A program made the translations under genes and the position numbers. Positions 1 through 5,501 of a DNA stretch of 6,113 nucleotides are shown here, in pieces; the first letter of the stretch is position 1, and each line of letters starts with the position of its first letter. Source of the stretch: Calditrichota bacterium (lineage in GTDB: Bacteria > Calditrichota > Calditrichia > RBG-13-44-9 > J075); contig JAJRYW010000414.1 in the NCBI GenBank assembly GCA_024275555.1, positions 1 through 6,113 of the forward strand, read 5' to 3'. The notes under the pieces are model-generated. The model saw only the letters and a list, made by a program, of their open reading frames with translations. It was not told the origin of the DNA and did not search any database.

Positions 1-475
1 CAATGAGCTTCAACTCCAGGATAATGTCCCGCTCTTCTCCCGGTTGGCCGACTTCCCACTCGCGGGGAGAGCGGTGGGTGGAGGTGGTAAAACGGGCGTT
101 GCCCCGTCCGCCCTGGCCGCCTTTAGCAATCACAATTTGACGCCCGGCTTCGGTAAGATCCGCCAGCACCTCGCCGGTGTGGGCGTCTTTTACCACCGTT
201 CCGGGAGGCACTTTTAAGATAATGTCCTCGCCTTTCCGGCCATGCCGATCGCTGCCCATGCCGTGCTGCCCCCGGGGAGCGGCATAGCGGGAACGGTACT
301 TATAATCCACCAGGGTGTGCAACTGCGGATCGACTTGAAGGATGACGCTGCCGCCCCGGCCGCCGTCGCCGCCGTCCGGGCCGCCCTTGGGCACAAATTT
401 CTCCCGCCGGAAGCTAACGCAACCGCTGCCGCCCTGACCGGCCTTCACCTTTATTTTCACAAAATCTAAAAACAT
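1..475 (-). CDS. obg: GTPase Obg/CgtA, N-terminal part (runs off left edge)
   Basis: Obg is a conserved GTPase that binds the large ribosomal subunit and acts in 50S maturation and stress control. Translating the minus strand from the ATG at 475-473 gives 158 uninterrupted residues beginning MFLDFVKIKVKAGQGGSG. They cover the whole glycine-rich Obg fold: GGPDGGDGGRGG at residues 31-42, KVPPGTVV at 88-95, AKGGQGGRGN at 117-126, and the closing PGEERDIILELKLI just before the window ends. The family is about 340 residues or longer, so the G domain with its P-loop should start immediately beyond base 1. The frame is intact, so the gene is cut only by the window edge. An in-frame GTG at 481-479 is an alternative start: AGGAAA lies about 10 nt upstream of it, whereas the ATG has only that distant site. 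Family members usually begin MF-x-D, which favours the ATG. The family assignment is very secure; the start is less so. Confidence 0.96.
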   Translation of the reverse strand, partial: MFLDFVKIKVKAGQGGSGCVSFRREKFVPKGGPDGGDGGRGGSVILQVDPQLHTLVDYKYRSRYAAPRGQHGMGSDRHGRKGEDIILKVPPGTVVKDAHTGEVLADLTEAGRQIVIAKGGQGGRGNARFTTSTHRSPREWEVGQPGEERDIILELKLI

Positions 476-528
476 AGTCACTATCTTAGTATTTCCTGTT
501 TGTTCGGCATTTGTTTATTCGCCATCGG

Positions 529-558
529 CTTTTAGCGCGAGAGAGACTTTTTTGCCAA
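529..558 (-). promoter_or_regulatory. Candidate sigma70-like promoter for obg
   Basis: On the minus strand, TTGGCA (558-553, five of six consensus bases) is followed after 18 nt by TAAAAG (534-529, four of six). This would start transcription about 45 nt upstream of the obg ATG. The -35 hexamer overlaps the first two bases of the 7-bp tandem array, so array length would alter only DNA upstream of the promoter. The match is modest and the call rests on position and pattern alone. Confidence 0.3.
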
Positions 559-611
559 GAGCTAAGAGCTAAGAGCTAAGAGCTAAGAGCTAAGAGCTAA
601 GAGCTAAGAGC
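557..611. repeat. Perfect 7-bp tandem array (AAGAGCT)7 plus partial copy
   Basis: Seven exact copies of AAGAGCT run from 557 to 605, followed by a partial copy AAGAGC at 606-611, where the pattern breaks into CCAATATG. There is no spacer or variation between copies. The lack of mutations suggests recent expansion by slipped-strand replication or active homogenisation. The array sits between divergent genes and overlaps no gene. Because the unit is 7 bp, a copy gain or loss would shift reading frame if it were translated, but no convincing gene crosses it. Confidence 0.97.
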
Positions 612-792
612 CAATATGTTAAAAAAATCATCGTTTTGCCGGATAAAGTTGTATCATGAAAAAAATTGCAAGATAGTCGTAAAATATATCCGGAATCAGG
701 ATGAATCGCGGCAAAGTTTACGCAGGAAGGGCCGGAAAATCAAGCGTAGAATAGGAATAGGACGACGTCAAACGAATGGAGACGTTTTTTGC

Positions 793-822
793 TTGTATCA
801 TGCGACCGGGACGGAGTATATT
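793..822 (+). promoter_or_regulatory. Weak candidate promoter for the deacetylase gene
   Basis: TTGTAT (793-798) is separated by 18 nt from TATATT (817-822), in the only AT-rich patch near the gene. The -10 box is good (five of six) and the -35 is poor (three of six). A start near 830 would leave a leader of about 130 nt. The support is slight. Confidence 0.25.
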
Positions 823-957
823 ATTTTCAAGGCATTTCAACCGGTCTCGTTTAATTCGGTCAAAATCCGGCAACATTAATAAGAGGCCGTTGGAAGTAAT
901 CCCGTTTGGGAAACGATCAGGCAGGTAAACTCTCCAGCAGTCCGTGGCGGTGATTCA

Positions 958-1917
958 ATGAGCTTCAACTGGCAGAATTTAATTTTCTATTATCATCCGA
1001 TTTTTTTGGAACATTTAGCCGGTTTGCGGCATCCGGAGAATCCGGAGCGGCTCCGCATGATTATCGAGCATTTGCAAGCCAAAGGCGTATGGGAAAAAAT
1101 ACGGGTGGAATCGCCTTTGCCGGCCGAAATGAAGTGGCTGGAGACCAATCACAGCCGTTCCTATATCCGCTCGATCGAAGAGGCCGGTGAGCGTGCGCCG
1201 GCTATTTTGGATGACGGGGATACGCTCATCACGAAGGAGAGCTACCAGGCCGCTCTCTACGCGGCCGGCGCCTGCATCGGCGGGGTGGATGACCTGATGA
1301 ATGATCGCGCGACCAGCGTCTTTTGCGCGGTGCGCCCGCCCGGGCATCACGCCGAATATGCCGAGGCGCTCGGGTTCTGCCTGTTCAACAATGTTGCTAT
1401 TGCGGCCCGCTACGCCCTGGACCGCTATTCCCTGCAGCGGATTTTTATCCTGGATTGGGATGTACACCAGGGCAACGGCACTCACCATAGCTTTTATCGA
1501 ACCGCGGAGGTGTTTTTTTGCAGCATGCACCAGTGGCCGCTCTATCCCGGTGTTGGCTCTGCGGAGGAGCGGGGCCTCGGCCTGGGAAACGGATATACAT
1601 TAAACATCCCCCTCTCTCCCGGCAGCGGAGATTATCTCTACCTGAAAGCCTTCGAGGAACAAATTCTCCCGGCTATGCGTAGTTATCGTCCGGACTTACT
1701 GATTATCTCGGCCGGGTTTGACGCCCACGAGAACGATCCCCTGGCGGATATGAAAGTTTCTACCGACGGCTATCGCGAGTTTACCCACCTGGTGCGCAAA
1801 GAGATGCTGCAAATGAACGGCGGCAAGATTCTCTCGGTGTTGGAAGGCGGTTATCATCACCGGAATCTGGCAGAAAGTGTGCTGGCGCATTTGGAGGCGC
1901 TGGTAGAAGAGATATAA
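958..1917 (+). CDS. Histone deacetylase-family zinc amidohydrolase (HDAC / AcuC / APAH superfamily)
   Basis: This family uses one zinc ion to hydrolyse the amide of acetylated lysines, acetylpolyamines or related acyl-amides in the cytoplasm. The 319-residue protein has the normal single-domain length and no signal peptide. Visible landmarks are the N-terminal HPENPERL (25-32), the tandem catalytic histidines in RPPGHHA (H130, H131), the LDWDVHQGNGTHH loop with zinc ligands D168 and H170, the third zinc ligand D255 in SAGFDAHENDPL, and the transition-state tyrosine Y299 in LEGGY. All catalytic positions are therefore present. The motif reads HQGNGT where HHGNGT is the textbook form; Q there also occurs in other bacterial members. 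The ATG at 958 has only a weak GGCGGTG upstream but gives a typical family N-terminus. The gene diverges from obg and is followed by a 262-bp gap. The substrate cannot be told from sequence: AcuC-like protein deacetylation and acetylpolyamine hydrolysis are both possible. Confidence 0.93.
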   Translation: MSFNWQNLIFYYHPIFLEHLAGLRHPENPERLRMIIEHLQAKGVWEKIRVESPLPAEMKWLETNHSRSYIRSIEEAGERAPAILDDGDTLITKESYQAALYAAGACIGGVDDLMNDRATSVFCAVRPPGHHAEYAEALGFCLFNNVAIAARYALDRYSLQRIFILDWDVHQGNGTHHSFYRTAEVFFCSMHQWPLYPGVGSAEERGLGLGNGYTLNIPLSPGSGDYLYLKAFEEQILPAMRSYRPDLLIISAGFDAHENDPLADMKVSTDGYREFTHLVRKEMLQMNGGKILSVLEGGYHHRNLAESVLAHLEALVEEI

Positions 1918-2179
1918 ACCGACGCCTTTGGCAGATTGCCCCACTAAGACGGGGCCTTAAGCTGATCCGCCGGCCCATGTTCACCACGGCGACCGGTTGT
2001 TAGACTGCCAACGGTTAAAGGCTTTACTTTCTAACCCGGCCATCCGGGGCAAAGAAAGCGAAGCATTTAAGTTGTTGAAATTAACTTGGCAACTTTGGCG
2101 GTTTTAGGCGACATAAAAGTCAAACGGATGACCGTTCAAAGTATAACCTGTTTTGGTGTTGGTTTAGCCGGGGAAGCCT
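1918..2179. other. Intergenic region between deacetylase and pcm, no gene seen
   Basis: No open frame here resembles a gene. Three short hairpins are visible: GCCCC/GGGGC (1938-1955, 8-nt loop), an ACC-GTTG/CAAC-GGT stem with one bulged G (1992-2015), and CCCGG/CCGGG around CCAT (2035-2048). None is followed by a T-tract, so none is a convincing intrinsic terminator, although the first could help end the deacetylase transcript. A possible -10 box for pcm lies at the right end. Confidence 0.55.
2142..2147 (+). promoter_or_regulatory. Possible -10 box upstream of pcm
   Basis: TATAAC matches five of six -10 consensus bases and lies 32 nt before the pcm ATG, which would give a leader of about 25 nt. 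No good -35 hexamer lies 16-18 nt upstream and there is no TG extension, so the site is tentative. Confidence 0.28.
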
Positions 2180-2848
2180 ATGTGGAAATATCAGCGTCGT
2201 TCCCGGGGTTGGGATGACCCCTATCGAAAGAAACGCCTGGAAATGGTGGAAACCCAAATCCGCCGCCGGGGCGTCAAGGATAAGCGGGTTCTGGCGGCCA
2301 TGGAAAAAACACCCAGGCACCTCTTTGTGCCAACCAATCTTTTAGAACGCGCCTATTCGGACGAACCCCTGCCTATCGGGAAGAATCAGACCATCTCACA
2401 ACCCTTTATCGTGGCTTACATGCTTAGCCAGTTGAACTTGCAGCCGCAGGACAAAGTGCTGGAAATCGGCACCGGCTCCGGTTACCAGACCGCTGTTTTG
2501 GCCGAGTTGGTGCGCCAGGTTTACTCCATTGAAATCCACCCGGAACTGTCCACCGAGGCGCAAATCCGCCTGAATCAGTTGGGCTACTCCAACGTGCACC
2601 TGCGGGTGGGGGACGGCTACCGGGGCTGGCCGGAAGAGTCGCCCTTCGACGCCATCGTCGTCTCCGCTGCGCCGCCGGAATTCCCCTCGGATTTGGCGAA
2701 GCAGCTCAAAACAGGCGGGCGCATGGTGGTGCCCGTGGGAGTGGATCAGCAAGAGCTATTTGTGGTCATCCGCCATGAGGATCGCCTGGAGAGAATCTAT
2801 AAAATCCCGGTGCGGTTTGTGCCCATGCTGAGCAGTGATGAGGAGTGA
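2180..2848 (+). CDS. pcm: Protein-L-isoaspartate O-methyltransferase
   Basis: PCM transfers a methyl group from S-adenosylmethionine to the alpha-carboxyl of L-isoaspartyl residues that form as proteins age, starting their conversion back to aspartate. The 222-residue cytoplasmic protein shows the family signatures in order: PRHLFVP (45-51), the PIGKNQTISQP substrate-site segment (65-75), SAM-binding motif I VLEIGTGSGYQ (93-103), an acidic end to the next strand in YSIEIHPEL (115-123), VGDGYRGWPEESPFDAIVVSAAP (143-165) carrying later methyltransferase motifs, and the C-terminal PVRFVPM (210-216). Length is normal. The chosen ATG has GGGGAAG 3 nt upstream, a close but usable site. A second in-frame ATG at residue 22 (2243) would begin MVETQIRRRG, where some homologues start, but it has a poorer upstream site. 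The gene stands alone between two gaps. Family assignment is certain; only the first 21 residues are debatable. Confidence 0.97.
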   Translation: MWKYQRRSRGWDDPYRKKRLEMVETQIRRRGVKDKRVLAAMEKTPRHLFVPTNLLERAYSDEPLPIGKNQTISQPFIVAYMLSQLNLQPQDKVLEIGTGSGYQTAVLAELVRQVYSIEIHPELSTEAQIRLNQLGYSNVHLRVGDGYRGWPEESPFDAIVVSAAPPEFPSDLAKQLKTGGRMVVPVGVDQQELFVVIRHEDRLERIYKIPVRFVPMLSSDEE

Positions 2849-2915
2849 ATACCCGATTAGAAACCGCGGTAGCCGATTCTCGTTTTAAGCGCTGGCTTGA
2901 GGCAAGACGCAGTTC

Positions 2916-2970
2916 GAGGTGAAGCGGAGCTTCAGGGGAAATGAGCGTTCCAGGCGGGAGCCTGGAACGA
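2916..2970. repeat. REP-like double-hairpin element
   Basis: Two inverted repeats lie 11 bp apart. The first is TGAAGC-GGA-GCTTCA (2920-2934). The second is a perfect 10-bp stem CGTTCCAGGC / GCCTGGAACG around a GGGA loop (2946-2969). A paired layout of a short GGA-loop hairpin next to a longer GTTCC-AGGC...GCCT-GGAAC hairpin recalls the dispersed REP-type palindromes seen between genes in many bacteria. Only one copy is present here, so dispersal is inferred from that resemblance. No T-tract follows directly, so it is not a standard intrinsic terminator, although such a stem could stabilise the 3' end of the pcm transcript. No RAYT transposase is in the window. Confidence 0.65.
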
Positions 2971-3020
2971 GGGCGGGGGAGGACGAGCGTGACGAGGCGT
3001 TTTTTGCCCCACCCGGGGTA

Positions 3021-3049
3021 TTGACCTGATCTTTTTTTATCTCTATGTT
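3021..3049 (+). promoter_or_regulatory. Sigma70-type promoter for the TonB receptor gene
   Basis: TTGACC (3021-3026, five of six) and TATGTT (3044-3049, four of six) are separated by exactly 17 nt of T-rich DNA. Transcription would start near 3056, giving a leader of about 28 nt before the ATG at 3085. The leader has no strong Shine-Dalgarno sequence. Spacing and position make this one of the two better promoters in the window. No operator-like inverted repeat is visible over it. Confidence 0.55.
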
Positions 3050-3084
3050 GCGCTGTTATCCCAACAAAAGCGAACCGAGCATTT

Positions 3085-5316
3085 ATGAATACCAGATACT
3101 CTGTTTTTTGTACCGGCGTATTTATTTTTTTCTGCTTCAGCCTGCTTGTTTGCGCCGGGGAGACGCGCTTAAGCGGGATCGTTGTAGACGCGACGAACCG
3201 AAAGCCGCTCAGGGGCGCCGAAGTTTACCTGGTTCAGGCCCGCCAGGGGGCCGTTACCGATGCGGACGGCTATTTTCTGATTGTCGTCTCGGCGCCGCTG
3301 TCAGAGTTGGAGCAGGACACCCTGGTGGTCAGCTTTGTGGGCTACCGGGAATTCCGGTCTACTGTGGCCGCCTTTAGAAATCGATCCGAAATCCGCCTGG
3401 TTCCCCAAAATGTAGAACTGGCCGACTCGGTGCTGGTGCGCGGAGAACGCATCGATTTGGTGAAGCAGGAGATCCCTCACTCCCGCACCACGATTGACTT
3501 CCGTCAGATTGAACTGCGGGGCAGCAGCGAGATTGGCGATTTGTTCAAAAATGTTTCCTCGGTGCGCATCGAGGGCAATGATCTCCAGGGCCGCCGCATC
3601 GAAATCCGCGGCAGCGACGCCGACGAGGTCAACGTCTACATCGACGGCTTCCTGATCAACAACCTGGGCCTGGACAACTCGGCCGATTTTTCTATGGTGG
3701 CGGTGGACAACATCGAAAAAGTGGAAGTGCTCAAGGGCGCCAACCTGACTCTCCTGGGAAACGGGGCCTTCGGCGGCGTGGTCAACATCACCACCAAAAA
3801 GGGATTGAAAAAGAGCGCCGGAGTTAAAACCCGGCAAGGCAGCTTCGACAGCCAGTATTACATCAGCCAGTTCAATTACCCGCTCTCCCGCAAGCTGGCC
3901 CTGAATTATTTCGGCCAGTTCAACACCATCAAGCCCGGCATCGAATTTTTTCCCGGCGAGGCGCTCCTGGCCCAAAAAACCGAGAACGATCTGATTGAAG
4001 TCCGCAAACAGAACCACAATGTGGCCTTAAATTTCTACCTGGCCGAGGGCGAAATCAGCACCCGGTTTTACGGCTATTTCCTGGATTATCAAAAACCGGC
4101 CTGGCAGGATAAGCGCAACAATTACCTGCTGGCCGGCTCGTTTAAAGGACGCCTGCTGGGGATTTCCAACCTGGATTTAAACCTGCACTACCTCATCGGC
4201 GACGACGCCATCGAGCAGGAAAAAGTAGCCGACCAAACCCGGTTTACCTATGAATTCAATTCGAGAATCCTCAACTTTCGCGCCTCGAAGAAGTTTGTCT
4301 TTAACCGGAATGAATTGCAGTTGCTGGGAGAATATTTTCATGATGAAGTGGCGGTGGACCGCAACTGGGTGCGCAGCGACGGGACCGTCCCCCTCTATGA
4401 CGCCCTTTTGTATGAAAATCGCTGGAGCGGGGCGGCGGTGCTGGCTTTCCAGAACTTGATCAACGGCGATGAGAATTTGCGCTGGCGCACCCACCTGGGT
4501 TTTCGCGACGACCTGTTGGCTACCGGTGACAATTATTTTGCACCCAGCGTTGGGTTCCAATTGGAAATTAAACGTGCGGAATGGCTGATCACTCCCTACG
4601 CCAATTACGGCAAAAATGTGCGTTTCCACTCCCTGCGCGATAACGCCTTTGCCCAGTTGACCGGGGAAATTGCCCAGGCGGGGGACAGCCTGAGACGCTT
4701 CCGGCCGGAACAGAGCAATGCTTTTGAAGTGGGCGCCTCGGCGCACTACCGGCCCGGGGCGGCGCTGTACCGCAGCCTGGATGCGGACGCCGCGCTCTTC
4801 CGGAATACCATTTTCAACAAACTGCTCCGCCATCCCCGCGATCCGGCCAAGATTTTTTTGGAATCCGGGCGCAATGTCACCGCCGGCGCCGAGGTCTCGC
4901 TGCGGTTCAACAAACTGCTCACATATTTCGATCTTTCCTTCAGCGGCATGGCTCTTCATTTTTCCGATTCGCTGATCTACTCGTTCAAGCCGGCCAATAA
5001 AATCAGCATGCAGTTGGATTTTCATTCCCCCTGGGGTTTTTATCTTTCCGGCGCCTATTTCCGGGAAGGGGAAAGCTTTGGCTGGGACGATCTGCGAGTG
5101 ATTACCCAGGACAGTGAGGAGTTTATCGTGCCGGTCGGCAAGCAAACTATTCCGGCCTTTTTTGACCTCGATCTTTCCCTGGGCTACCGGTTTCGCATCG
5201 GCAGTATGAAATTCAATCTGCAGGCGGCCGGCCTGAATATCCTGGATAACAGCGGCTACCAGAATTATTTGATTAACAAGCAGTTTTTTCAGTTTACTCT
5301 GTCGGCAAAGTATTGA
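3085..5316 (+). CDS. TonB-dependent outer-membrane receptor with N-terminal carboxypeptidase-regulatory-like domain
   Basis: The 743-residue protein is an outer-membrane active transporter, energised through TonB/ExbBD, for a ligand that cannot be named. Residues 1-24 are a signal peptide with a long hydrophobic core (VFIFFCFSLLVCA) and likely cleavage after VCA. Residues about 28-108 form a CarboxypepD_reg-like beta-sandwich (LSGIVVDATNRKPLRGAEVYL, then TDADGYFLI and VSFVGYREF). DSVLVRGER (114-122) occupies the place of a TonB box. The plug runs from about 126 to 240 (ELRGSSEIGDLFKNVSSV, RRIEIRGSDADEVNVYIDG, IEKVEVLKGANLTLLGNGAFGGVVNITTKKG). The rest is the barrel of alternating aromatic strands, ending FTLSAKY with the C-terminal aromatic residue expected of barrel proteins. 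I see no cysteine in the mature chain. There is no SusD-like gene beside it, so it is not a SusCD glycan system. It has its own promoter and is followed by a repeat and possible terminator, which suggests single-gene transcription. Confidence 0.94.
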   Translation: MNTRYSVFCTGVFIFFCFSLLVCAGETRLSGIVVDATNRKPLRGAEVYLVQARQGAVTDADGYFLIVVSAPLSELEQDTLVVSFVGYREFRSTVAAFRNRSEIRLVPQNVELADSVLVRGERIDLVKQEIPHSRTTIDFRQIELRGSSEIGDLFKNVSSVRIEGNDLQGRRIEIRGSDADEVNVYIDGFLINNLGLDNSADFSMVAVDNIEKVEVLKGANLTLLGNGAFGGVVNITTKKGLKKSAGVKTRQGSFDSQYYISQFNYPLSRKLALNYFGQFNTIKPGIEFFPGEALLAQKTENDLIEVRKQNHNVALNFYLAEGEISTRFYGYFLDYQKPAWQDKRNNYLLAGSFKGRLLGISNLDLNLHYLIGDDAIEQEKVADQTRFTYEFNSRILNFRASKKFVFNRNELQLLGEYFHDEVAVDRNWVRSDGTVPLYDALLYENRWSGAAVLAFQNLINGDENLRWRTHLGFRDDLLATGDNYFAPSVGFQLEIKRAEWLITPYANYGKNVRFHSLRDNAFAQLTGEIAQAGDSLRRFRPEQSNAFEVGASAHYRPGAALYRSLDADAALFRNTIFNKLLRHPRDPAKIFLESGRNVTAGAEVSLRFNKLLTYFDLSFSGMALHFSDSLIYSFKPANKISMQLDFHSPWGFYLSGAYFREGESFGWDDLRVITQDSEEFIVPVGKQTIPAFFDLDLSLGYRFRIGSMKFNLQAAGLNILDNSGYQNYLINKQFFQFTLSAKY

Positions 5317-5364
5317 GTGAAACGTGATGCGTAAAGCGTGATGAGTGAGGCGTGAAACGTAATT
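5316..5364. repeat. Degenerate 7-bp-periodic array, seven units
   Basis: Starting on the last base of the receptor's TGA stop, the sequence divides cleanly into seven 7-mers: AGTGAAA, CGTGATG, CGTAAAG, CGTGATG, AGTGAGG, CGTGAAA, CGTAATT. The first three positions are nearly constant (C/A-G-T), the fourth is G or A, and positions five to seven vary. This is an old or diversified heptamer tandem array, unlike the exact array at 557-611. It lies fully in the intergenic gap apart from the shared stop base. Confidence 0.8.
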
Positions 5365-5376
5365 TTTGTTCCGCCG

Positions 5377-5412
5377 AAGGGAAACTACCGACTGCCCCCC
5401 TTCCCGCTTTTT
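5377..5412 (+). terminator. Possible weak intrinsic terminator after the receptor gene
   Basis: GGGAA (5379-5383) can pair with TTCCC (5401-5405), with GC and a T5 tract immediately after. An alternative pairing is AAGGG (5377-5381) with CCCTT (5398-5402). The 5-bp stem is short and the loop is 16-17 nt, so strength is doubtful. It lies where a terminator is expected, just before the promoter of the next gene. Confidence 0.3.
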
Positions 5413-5414
5413 GT

Positions 5415-5443
5415 TTGACATTCCCCGCCGTGGATATTAACAT
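5415..5443 (+). promoter_or_regulatory. Sigma70-type promoter for the molybdenum hydroxylase
   Basis: A perfect TTGACA (5415-5420) is followed after 17 nt by TAACAT (5438-5443, four of six). Transcription would begin near 5450, giving a leader of about 50 nt. GGGAG at 5492-5496, 5 nt before the ATG, is the clearest ribosome-binding site in the window. No clear operator or riboswitch-like fold is seen in the leader. Confidence 0.55.
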
Positions 5444-5501
5444 TCTCAGTCACAATCAGTAGCGCGTTGAACCGCAAAACACCAAGCCAATGGGAGTATC
5501 G

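Larger units (their letters stand above)
476..957. other. Divergent intergenic region, obg / deacetylase
   Basis: These 482 bases separate two divergent genes and contain no gene I can recognise. They hold the possible obg promoter, the 7-bp tandem array at 557-611, an AT-rich stretch from about 614 to 700, and a possible promoter for the deacetylase near 793-822. A small hairpin (CGTTT/AAACG around GGG, 903-915) lies in the deacetylase leader. An 87-codon open frame at 616-879 on the plus strand lacks a clear ribosome-binding site, resembles no family I know, uses AT-rich codons unlike its neighbours, and starts just after the repeat. I treat it as chance. Confidence 0.6.
2849..3084. other. 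Intergenic region pcm / TonB receptor: REP-like hairpins and promoter
   Basis: This gap has no gene. Its left part (2849-2910) shows only a small CTTG/CAAG hairpin at 2896-2906. The middle holds two stronger hairpins at 2920-2934 and 2946-2969, listed separately. The next stretch (2970-3010) is G-rich with a T6 run but no matching stem. The right end carries a promoter at 3021-3049 and the short receptor leader. Confidence 0.6.

Noticed and set aside
1..15. 15-bp exact match between 1-15 (inside obg) and 956-970 (start of the deacetylase gene)
   Set aside because: CAATGAGCTTCAACT occurs at both places, but each copy is explained by coding sequence, the flanks differ at once, and no duplication or target-site context is seen. 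It is probably coincidence.
557..611. CRISPR array
   Set aside because: The units are 7 bp and directly abutting with no spacers, so this is a simple tandem repeat.
616..879. 87-codon open frame on the plus strand in the obg/deacetylase gap
   Set aside because: It has no clear ribosome-binding site, begins just after the tandem array, shows AT-rich codon use unlike the neighbouring genes, and its basic, irregular protein matches no family I recognise.
2970..3010. Terminator at the T6 run after the REP-like element
   Set aside because: The T-tract is not preceded by a stable complementary stem; the upstream GACGAG copies are direct, not inverted, repeats.
3085..3156. Lipoprotein signal peptide on the receptor
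   Set aside because: Cysteine 23 is preceded by LLV, and valine at -1 does not fit a lipobox, which needs G, A or S. A normal signal peptidase I site after VCA fits better.
3045..3377. 110-codon plus-strand frame overlapping the receptor start
   Set aside because: Its start codon lies in the predicted -10 box and it only reads the receptor gene in another frame, with an arginine- and glycine-rich product typical of such shadows.
4177..5421. 414-codon open frame on the minus strand
   Set aside because: It lies antisense to the barrel of the TonB receptor, whose own frame has clear domain structure. The antisense protein has no recognisable motif and is a codon-bias shadow. The same holds for the 238-codon minus-strand frame at 3301-4017.
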